Assembly: GCA_003647605.1 (NCBI GenBank)
Contig: QMND01000060.1
Location: 1-5,080 of the forward strand
Source: Candidatus Shapirobacteria bacterium
Lineage (GTDB): Bacteria; Patescibacteriota; Microgenomatia; UBA12405
Reading direction: 5' to 3'
DNA: 5,080 nt
This document shows positions 1-5,080 of this stretch, piece after piece; positions within the stretch are counted from its first letter, which is position 1, and each line of letters begins with the position of its first letter. The position numbers and the translations under genes are program-made. The notes beneath the pieces are model-generated. The model had not been told where the DNA came from. It did no database searches and was given only the letters and a program-made list of their open reading frames with translations.

Positions 1-2409
1 ACTTATAATCATACTCAAGTTTTAAATAGACTAGTTACAGAACAAGACAAAGGGGTTTATGGTTTGTTTAGAAAAGAAAGATTGTTGGACATAACCAAAA
101 ATTTTATTCTTTACGACGGTGGCATAAAAAAAGTAATGAGGTATCAACAATACTCGGCTATTAAGAAAATTCAAAAAAGAATAGGCCACCTGATTCCAAC
201 TAAGCATGGAGAAAAACGAGAGGGAGGCATACTCTGGCAAACACAAGGATCAGGAAAGTCCCTAACTATGGTTATGTTTGTAAAAGCATTAATCGAAGAC
301 CCCAATATTTCTAATCCAAGAGTACTTATTGTTACAGACAGAAGAGATTTAGACAGGCAGATCAGAGACACATTTATGGATGCCGGACTTAAGAAAGAGG
401 TGGTGCAGGCTAAAAGTGGCAATCATTTGATAGAGCTCATAAAAAATAAAGATTTAAGAGTCATAACTACATTAGTACATAAATTCCAATCAGCCAGCAA
501 AAAACATTCTGGTTTTGTAGATAATGATAAAAATATATTCGTGCTTATAGACGAAGCTCACCGCACCCAAGGGGGCGAAGCTAATCTAGAGATGAATCGG
601 ATTATTCCAAACGCCTGTTATATTGCATTCACGGGTACACCGCTACTTAAAGATCAAAAATCTCAAAACAAATTTGGTAGATTTATTGACAAATATACCA
701 TCGATGATGCTCTGGCAGATGGAATAATTTTACCGCTTATCTATGAAGGCCGATATATTGACTTGAGACAAGACAAGAAAGAAATTGATAAACAATTTAA
801 TCGAATTACCGAAGGAATGGTGGTGCGCGATAAGGCAAAGTTGCAATATTATGTTAAGACACAATCTATTAAAGATAATCCCAGTAGAATCAAGGAAATT
901 GCATACGACATTGAAAGACACTATCTAAAACAATTTGCGGGGACAGGGCTTAAAGCCCAAATTGTAGCACCGTCAAAATATTCTGCTGTCTTGTTTCAGA
1001 AGTATTTCAAAAGTTCTGGGAAACTAAACACTACCTTAGTTATTTCTGACGAAAACGGTATTATTGCCAAAGAAGACGACAGAAAAAAAGAGGTGGAAGA
1101 ATACTTAAAAGATATAAAAGAAGATTATCAAAGTTTACTTTCGTATGAAAAAGATGTGGTTAAAAGTTTCAAATACAACGAAGCTGGGGTAGAGATTTTA
1201 ATTGTGGTCGATAAGTTGTTGACGGGCTTTGATGCACCTAGAAACACAGTTCTTTATTTAGCAAAAGAGTTGAAAGATCATAATTTATTACAAGCGATTG
1301 CTAGAGTTAACAGACTTTACGATAATGATAAATTGCCCAAAACAGCCGGATACATTATTGACTATTCTGAAAATGCCCTAAACATCAAAACAGCCATGGA
1401 GTTGTTTGGTAATTATGATAAAGAGGATGTTCGAGGTGCCTTAATCGATGTGCATGAAAAAATAGAAGAGCTAGAATCAGCCTATAGTAATTTGCATGAC
1501 CATTTTAAGGGAGTTGGTAATAATAATGATGATGAAGCTTACTTGCAATACTTAAAGGACGAACCAACTCGAAAACAATTTTATAAACACCTAAACAGTT
1601 TTCTCAAAGTATTTACTGAATGCAATACCCTGCAGGAGTTTGTTAGTGAATTTGAACACCTAGATGTTTACCGGAAAGAGTTAAAGAAATTTATGAATTT
1701 ACGCAGATCTGCTGATGTTCGATTTGCCGATAAAGACGACCTGACTAAATACAAAATAGCTTTGATAAAGATAATGGACGAAAACATTAAAGCTGAAGAG
1801 GCGGAATTGCTCACTAAGCAGGTATCCATCAGTAATCAGGAAGCATTTGAAGAAATTGTGGAGAATTTGGGATCGGCTAAATCGAAAGCTGAAGCGATTA
1901 CTTCTCAAGTAAAAAAAGTAATTTCGGAAAAGATGTCTCAAGACCCAGAGTTTTATGAACGATTTTCTCTAAGAATTAAAAAACTTTTGGACGATATGCG
2001 TGCCAAAAAACTAGCCGATATTGAAGCACTTAAACAAGCAAAATTGATCCAAGATGAAGTGCTCAATAAAAAAGATGACTCTTTACCTCAACAAATTAAA
2101 AACCACAAAGGAAGTGATATTTTTTACAGGAACCTACAAAGCTATCTCAACAACCGCGGTGTCAATGATGCTGATTTGGTTAAAATTATTCTTGAGCTAT
2201 ATAGCTTATTAAAAACGGAATTTGTGGTTGATTGGCACATTAACACTGAAAAACAGAGAGTCATAAAAAACAAAATAGACAACTTTTTGTATGATGATGT
2301 AAAAATAAAAGGCGGTATAGATCTATCGGCTAAAGACATAGAAACAATAGTAGACAAAGTCTTAGAACTGGCTTTAGCTAACCATGAATTACTCAACGAT
2401 GCAAAATAA
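1..2409 (+). CDS. hsdR: Type I restriction endonuclease subunit R (HsdR), 5' partial
   Basis: This is the motor and cleavage subunit of a type I restriction-modification complex, which with HsdM and HsdS translocates unmodified DNA using ATP and cuts it at a distance. The frame is open from base 1, giving 802 visible residues ending at TAA. Counting from base 1, the SF2 helicase motifs are Walker A TQGSGKS (81-87), motif Ia-like TDRRDLDRQ (112-120), DEAH (184-187), TGTP (211-214), DKLLTGFDAP (404-413) and QAIARVNR (431-438). A long charged helical region follows, with a conserved-looking FVVDWHINTEKQRVIKNK stretch near the end, as in HsdR C-terminal domains. Family members are usually about 1000-1100 residues, so roughly 200-300 N-terminal residues, including the PD-(D/E)XK nuclease, should lie upstream. 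The TTG at 64 is not a credible start, because residues before it (VTEQDKGVYG) continue the HsdR pattern. No frameshift or internal stop is seen. The end overlaps the next gene. The family call is very secure; nuclease activity cannot be judged here. Confidence 0.96.
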   Translation, partial: TYNHTQVLNRLVTEQDKGVYGLFRKERLLDITKNFILYDGGIKKVMRYQQYSAIKKIQKRIGHLIPTKHGEKREGGILWQTQGSGKSLTMVMFVKALIEDPNISNPRVLIVTDRRDLDRQIRDTFMDAGLKKEVVQAKSGNHLIELIKNKDLRVITTLVHKFQSASKKHSGFVDNDKNIFVLIDEAHRTQGGEANLEMNRIIPNACYIAFTGTPLLKDQKSQNKFGRFIDKYTIDDALADGIILPLIYEGRYIDLRQDKKEIDKQFNRITEGMVVRDKAKLQYYVKTQSIKDNPSRIKEIAYDIERHYLKQFAGTGLKAQIVAPSKYSAVLFQKYFKSSGKLNTTLVISDENGIIAKEDDRKKEVEEYLKDIKEDYQSLLSYEKDVVKSFKYNEAGVEILIVVDKLLTGFDAPRNTVLYLAKELKDHNLLQAIARVNRLYDNDKLPKTAGYIIDYSENALNIKTAMELFGNYDKEDVRGALIDVHEKIEELESAYSNLHDHFKGVGNNNDDEAYLQYLKDEPTRKQFYKHLNSFLKVFTECNTLQEFVSEFEHLDVYRKELKKFMNLRRSADVRFADKDDLTKYKIALIKIMDENIKAEEAELLTKQVSISNQEAFEEIVENLGSAKSKAEAITSQVKKVISEKMSQDPEFYERFSLRIKKLLDDMRAKKLADIEALKQAKLIQDEVLNKKDDSLPQQIKNHKGSDIFYRNLQSYLNNRGVNDADLVKIILELYSLLKTEFVVDWHINTEKQRVIKNKIDNFLYDDVKIKGGIDLSAKDIETIVDKVLELALANHELLNDAK

Positions 2410-3109
2410 AATCTTTAAATACGGTAGATATAAATACAACTATCTTTTGAAAACAGAAGACCGTAAAACTTTTAGTTTAGTGGTGACACCAGAGATGAAA
2501 ATTATACTGAAGACACCAGTAAAAGCACCAGCTGAAAAAATTGAAAGTTTTTTAAAACGAAAATGGATGTGGTTGGAAAAACAGTTACAGTATTTCAAAA
2601 AATACCAAAGTGTAAAATATAAAAAAGAATATATATCGGGTGAAAGCTTTTTTTACCTAGGCCGACAATACAAGTTGGTAGTAAAAGCTGGGAAACAAGC
2701 CCAAGTAAAATTATTCAAAGGCATTATTCAACTAACAAGTACAAAATCAGTTAACAATAAAGCAAATAACAAAAAACTTTTGAATGACTGGTACCAGTCA
2801 AGGATAGAAAAGAAATTTAAGGAAAGGTACGAAATTGTATTGAAAAAGTTTAACTATAAATTTAGACCACAACTAGTAGTGAGGAAAATGTCAAAAAGAT
2901 GGGGAAGTTATTTGACAGGCAAAAAGATTATTCTAAATCCAGAACTAATAAAGGCGTCAACTAAGGCAATTGACTATGTGATTAGCCATGAATTGTGCCA
3001 CATGCGAATAAAACGACATGGTAAAAGTTTCTATAAATTACTGGATAGTAAATATCCAAACTGGCGAACGGTGAAAGAGAGGTTGGAGTTACGGTTGGGT
3101 GGAATTTGA
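2384..3109 (+). CDS. YgjP/DUF45-family zinc metallopeptidase (SprT-like/M48-type annotation)
   Basis: A predicted soluble 241-residue metalloprotease with no signal peptide or membrane segment. Zinc-site residues are H202-E203-L204-C205-H206 with a third ligand H212 (HExxH-x5-H), followed by GKSFYKLL, the family's HS..FW-like segment. The upstream family signature is present as KRWGSY (171-176), although most relatives have Cys where this protein has Tyr176. The N-terminal half carries the usual RKTFSLVV strand and FLKRKWMWLEKQL helix (about 27-66). ATG 2384 is the first start after an in-frame TAG at 2375; ATG 2399 (Met6) is an alternative. Neither has a recognisable Shine-Dalgarno, so the start is uncertain by a few residues. 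The gene begins 26 bases inside hsdR, suggesting one transcript and possibly coupled translation. Genes of this family are often found beside hsdR in bacteria (from memory), but their substrate is unknown. A role in turnover of restriction subunits is only a hypothesis. Family assignment is confident; function is not. Confidence 0.9.
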   Translation: MNYSTMQNKIFKYGRYKYNYLLKTEDRKTFSLVVTPEMKIILKTPVKAPAEKIESFLKRKWMWLEKQLQYFKKYQSVKYKKEYISGESFFYLGRQYKLVVKAGKQAQVKLFKGIIQLTSTKSVNNKANNKKLLNDWYQSRIEKKFKERYEIVLKKFNYKFRPQLVVRKMSKRWGSYLTGKKIILNPELIKASTKAIDYVISHELCHMRIKRHGKSFYKLLDSKYPNWRTVKERLELRLGGI

Positions 3110-3136
3110 TTAGTTGGAATGATTAAGCTAAATAGA

Positions 3137-3205
3137 AAGCCCGAGTAACACTCCGACGGGATTGCCACGAATTTTTTTTATAAAAATTCTCGCAATGACA
3201 GGCTT
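3137..3205. repeat. Compound palindromic intergenic repeat (REP/MITE-like)
   Basis: A 69-base structured element bounded by the short inverted pair AAGCC (3137-3141) and GGCTT (3201-3205). Inside are two hairpins. The first pairs CCC (3140-3142) with GGG (3158-3160) and GAGT (3143-3146) with ACTC (3150-3153) around an AAC loop. The second pairs ATTGC (3161-3165) with GCAAT (3192-3196) and GAATTTTT (3169-3176) with AAAAATTC (3182-3189), with a small internal loop between the two stems. On the minus strand it reads TGTCATTGCGAG, an AT-rich centre, then CGTGGCAATCCCGTC. I recall this pattern as a dispersed intergenic palindrome in many bacterial genomes, but only one copy is present here, so repetitiveness is inferred rather than seen. 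It fills much of the 186-base gap between the protease gene and gpmI. Confidence 0.6.
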
Positions 3206-3211
3206 ATTTTT
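3161..3211 (+). terminator. Possible terminator of the hsdR-protease transcript
   Basis: The second hairpin of the intergenic palindrome (ATTGC + GAATTTTT pairing with AAAAATTC + GCAAT) is followed, 10 bases after the stem, by a run of five T (3207-3211). It sits about 50 bases after the protease stop codon, where a terminator is expected before the separately started gpmI. The inner stem is almost all A-T and the T-run does not directly abut the stem, so it is not a textbook intrinsic terminator. Since the palindrome is nearly symmetric it could act in either direction. The hairpin is visible; termination is inferred. Confidence 0.35.
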
Positions 3212-3250
3212 GCTGTGTGTTAAGTTGTGTTGATAGAAAAAACTAGAGAA

Positions 3251-3295
3251 ATGATGTTTAGTCGTCTCCAACCAAAACAGTGTAGAATTGGGTAG
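3251..3295 (+). other. Short in-frame upstream ORF abutting gpmI
   Basis: ATG-ATG opens a 14-codon frame (MMFSRLQPKQCRIG) whose TAG stop directly touches the gpmI GTG, in the same reading frame. A weak purine-rich AGAGAA lies immediately upstream. It could be a translated leader that delivers ribosomes to the poorly marked GTG start, or simply chance in a short gap. The peptide resembles nothing I know. The frame is visible; translation is not supported by other evidence. Confidence 0.2.
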
Positions 3296-4801
3296 GTGAA
3301 AAAGAAAAAAGTAATTTTAATTATTCGAGATGGGTGGGGATATAGTTTGGAAAAGTATGGGAATGCGGTCATGGAAGCCAAGACTCCCAACAATGACGAT
3401 TATATCGCCAATTATCCAACCACTATTTTGAAATGTAGCGGTAAATGGGTGGGCAATCCGGCTGGAGTCATGGGAGGCAGTGAAGTGGGACATTTGACTT
3501 TGGGAGCTGGTCGGGTGGTCTGGCAAGGACAAGAAATAATTAATCGGGCTATAGCCGATGGTAGCTTTTTTGAAAACAAGGCGTTGTTGTCGGCTGTAGA
3601 CAACTGTAGAAAAAACAATTCGGCTCTACACCTGATGGGACTATTTTCTGATGCCGGAGTTCACTCAGATTTAGACCATTTAATAGCCCTGATGGAATTG
3701 GCTAAAAAAGAGGGATTGGATAAGGTTTTTATTCATTTATTTTTGGACGGCAGAGATGTGGAAGAAAAATCGGCTTTGACTATTTTAGACAGGTTCGAAA
3801 AAGACATGACCAGGATTGGGGTGGGAAAAATTGCCAGTTTGATTGGCCGTTATTATGCTATGGACAGAGACCTAAATTGGGAGAGGACTGAAATGGCTTT
3901 TGATTTGTTGGTTCATCGACAGGGTTATGGGGCCGAAAATGCCAGACAAGCGATTGAAATGGCCTATGATAGAAAAGTAAAAAGCGACTACTATGTTCAA
4001 GCCACGGCTATAGCTGGAGGGGAAGCGATCAAGGCGGAAGATAGTCTGATTTTTTTTAATTTTAGAAGTGACAGGGCCAGACAACTGGTGGCCATATTAA
4101 AGGATTTACCACTGTGCCCCAACAAATATCATGAGTATTTGTCTCCCCTGCTGGTGTGTATGACTAGTTATGATAATAATTGGGATTTGCCGGTGGCTTT
4201 TGAGATAGAGAAAATTAAAAATGGTCTGAGCGAATGGTTGTCGAAGCAAGGAAAAAGGCAGTTGCGAGTGGCGGAGACGGAAAAATATGCTCATGTAACT
4301 TTCTTTTTCAATGGCCAAATTGAGGAAAAATTTGAGAGCGAAGACAGGATTATGGTTAATAGTCCTGAAGTGGAGTCTTATGATTTACAACCAGAAATGT
4401 CGGCTAAAGAGGTGGCCGATAAGGTGTTAGAGAATATTGGCAATTATGATTTTATTTTGGTTAATTTTGCTAATGCTGATTTGGTAGGACATAGCGGGGT
4501 TTTTGAAGCGGTGGTTAAGGCCTGTGAAACAGTCGACGAACAGGTGGGTAGAATTGTAGATAAAGCCATTAAAAATAATTATTATGTAGTAGTCGGGGCT
4601 GATCATGGCAATGCGGAGCATATGTTAAAAGAAAACGGGGTAGTGGATACTTCACATGGTTTCAATCCGGTTAGTTTTTCGGTGGTGGGAGATAAAAAAG
4701 ATTTGGAAGAATTGGAATTAAAAAGCGGAGGTTTGGCCAATGTGGCTGGATTGGTGTTGGAGTTAATGGGAGTGGAAAAGCCGGAAGAAATGATAAAATG
4801 A
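3296..4801 (+). CDS. gpmI: 2,3-bisphosphoglycerate-independent phosphoglycerate mutase
   Basis: This cytosolic two-metal enzyme interconverts 3- and 2-phosphoglycerate in glycolysis/gluconeogenesis. It has 501 residues, against about 510 for the family, and is complete. Compared from memory with the Geobacillus enzyme, the phosphatase-domain metal ligands are D12, S62 (the phosphoserine nucleophile), D395, H399, D436, H437 and H454. The phosphotransferase-domain substrate residues are H123, R153-D154, R185, R191, R257, R260 and K330. All are present in order. Local wording differs from the common consensus: LIIRDGWG at 8-15, MGGSEVGH (59-66) where most have MGNSEVGH, FRSDRARQ where many have FRPDRA, and TSHGFNPV instead of a T.H(T/S).NPV sequence. 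The start is GTG, directly after an in-frame TAG (3293-3295). It gives the expected spacing to D12, and no good Shine-Dalgarno precedes it. The protein should be active. It is transcribed separately from, or at most by read-through of, the restriction genes. Confidence 0.96.
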   Translation: MKKKKVILIIRDGWGYSLEKYGNAVMEAKTPNNDDYIANYPTTILKCSGKWVGNPAGVMGGSEVGHLTLGAGRVVWQGQEIINRAIADGSFFENKALLSAVDNCRKNNSALHLMGLFSDAGVHSDLDHLIALMELAKKEGLDKVFIHLFLDGRDVEEKSALTILDRFEKDMTRIGVGKIASLIGRYYAMDRDLNWERTEMAFDLLVHRQGYGAENARQAIEMAYDRKVKSDYYVQATAIAGGEAIKAEDSLIFFNFRSDRARQLVAILKDLPLCPNKYHEYLSPLLVCMTSYDNNWDLPVAFEIEKIKNGLSEWLSKQGKRQLRVAETEKYAHVTFFFNGQIEEKFESEDRIMVNSPEVESYDLQPEMSAKEVADKVLENIGNYDFILVNFANADLVGHSGVFEAVVKACETVDEQVGRIVDKAIKNNYYVVVGADHGNAEHMLKENGVVDTSHGFNPVSFSVVGDKKDLEELELKSGGLANVAGLVLELMGVEKPEEMIK

Positions 4802-4888
4802 TGGAACAAGGATTGGCTAAGAGCTTGGGGTTATAAAAAAGATTGAATTAGGTTAAAATAGGAAGCATTTTGAGTAAATTAACAGTTT

Positions 4889-4974
4889 GGAGGGATCGGA
4901 TAGTGGTTTATTCCGCACGCTTGGAAAGCGTGTGCCTTCGGGCATCGTGGGTTCGAATCCCACTCCCTCCGCCA
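4889..4974 (+). tRNA. tRNA-Ser, anticodon GGA
   Basis: A complete class II serine tRNA reading UCC and UCU codons. The acceptor stem GGAGGGA (4889-4895) pairs perfectly with TCCCTCC (4964-4970), followed by discriminator G (4971) and an encoded CCA (4972-4974). The D stem is GGA (4898-4900) with TCC (4912-4914). The anticodon stem CACGC (4916-4920) pairs with GCGTG (4928-4932), and the loop TTGGAAA places GGA at 4923-4925. The long variable arm is TGCC (4933-4936) with GGCA (4941-4944), closed by a TTCG tetraloop. The T arm is GTGGG (4947-4951), loop TTCGAAT, CCCAC (4959-4963). The long variable arm, the G discriminator and the anticodon all agree on serine. It starts 87 bases after gpmI; no convincing promoter or terminator of its own was found. 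Confidence 0.97.
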
Positions 4975-5080
4975 AATTTAGGGTTTTTGTAAAACTTATC
5001 TTGATTTCAATGTTCGTTGTTCCCTATTTTAAGAAACTGAAGTCTTCCATTCCTAACCAATATTTTTCATACTTTTCTCC
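4975..5080. other. Right-edge region without a convincing gene
   Basis: This AT-rich stretch follows the tRNA. GTTTT (4983-4987) and AAAAC (4991-4995) could form a very weak hairpin, too small to call a terminator. On the minus strand, a frame from the window edge (5080) stays open for 18 codons (GEKYEKYWLGMEDFSFLK) and stops at TAG (5026-5024). That could be the tail of a convergent gene lying mostly off-window, but such a length is also common by chance. Confidence 0.3.

Noticed and set aside
64..2409. TTG at 64 as the true start of hsdR
   Set aside because: The frame is open to base 1, the residues before it continue the HsdR family pattern, and a start there would lack the nuclease domain. 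The gene is simply cut by the window edge.
3137..3205. CRISPR repeat, riboswitch or T-box
   Set aside because: There is only one unit with no spacers, and no recognisable aptamer or T-box core. The palindromic layout fits a REP/MITE-like element better.
3210..3258. Promoter for gpmI
   Set aside because: TTGCTG (3210-3215) and TTGATA (3230-3235) are possible -35 boxes, but the corresponding -10 positions match TATAAT poorly. A promoter probably exists in the gap but cannot be placed.
171..4809. Minus-strand ORFs of about 60-85 codons inside hsdR and gpmI
   Set aside because: They lie wholly or almost wholly opposite strongly supported genes, have low-complexity hydrophobic or Ser/Thr-rich translations, and resemble no family; they are antisense shadows.
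4843..4879. Promoter for tRNA-Ser
   Set aside because: TTGAAT (4843-4848), TAAAAT (4854-4859) and GTAAAT (4874-4879) can be picked out, but no pair combines good hexamers with 16-18 base spacing. The region is AT-rich, so partial matches are expected by chance.
4983..4995. Terminator after the tRNA
   Set aside because: The GTTTT/AAAAC stem is five mostly A-T pairs with a three-base loop and no T-run after it; too weak.
4960..5080. Integration (att) site of a mobile element at the tRNA-Ser 3' end
   Set aside because: tRNA-Ser genes are frequent integration targets, but no repeat of the tRNA 3' end and no integrase gene are present in the window.
1..5080. Alternative genetic code (TGA as Gly or Trp)
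   Set aside because: TGA sits exactly at the expected C-termini of the protease and GpmI, tryptophan is TGG, and no in-frame TGA interrupts any conserved domain.

Overview
The window looks like bacterial chromosome, moderately AT-rich, with four genes all on the plus strand. Going left to right, they are the 3' part of a type I restriction endonuclease gene (hsdR), a small zinc metalloprotease gene overlapping its end, a complete glycolytic phosphoglycerate mutase gene (gpmI), and a class II tRNA-Ser(GGA) gene with an encoded CCA end. TGA ends two of the genes and tryptophan is encoded by TGG, so nothing suggests a recoded genetic code. The weak or absent Shine-Dalgarno sequences, the LIIRDGWG-type mutase and a 'CATTGCGAG ... 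GTGGCAATC' palindrome would fit a Patescibacteria (CPR)-like lineage. That placement is a low-to-moderate confidence inference from memory and was not tested.

Region 1 (1-3109) is the distal end of a restriction-modification locus. The HsdR frame is open at the left window edge. It shows the full set of SF2 helicase/translocase motifs and the helical C-terminal region, while the nuclease domain should lie off-window. The next gene starts 26 bases inside hsdR and encodes a YgjP/DUF45-type metallopeptidase with an HELCH zinc site. The overlap implies co-expression and perhaps translational coupling. No methylase (hsdM) or specificity (hsdS) gene lies in the window, so if they exist they are probably upstream.

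Region 2 (3110-3295) is non-coding and dominated by a compound palindrome at 3137-3205. It resembles dispersed intergenic repeats seen in many bacteria and may also end transcription of the restriction operon. A 14-codon in-frame reading frame (3251-3295) ends in TAG immediately before the gpmI GTG start.

Region 3 (3296-4974) is housekeeping: gpmI, with essentially all catalytic and metal ligands of the cofactor-independent mutase family, followed after 87 bases by tRNA-Ser. By eye, base composition changes between the restriction module (A-rich) and gpmI (richer in G), which would fit a mobile defence module next to core genes. The last 106 bases hold no convincing gene, only a short minus-strand open frame running off the right edge.

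I did not find a clearly undescribed system. The best candidates for follow-up are the protease coupled to hsdR and the palindromic repeat behind it.
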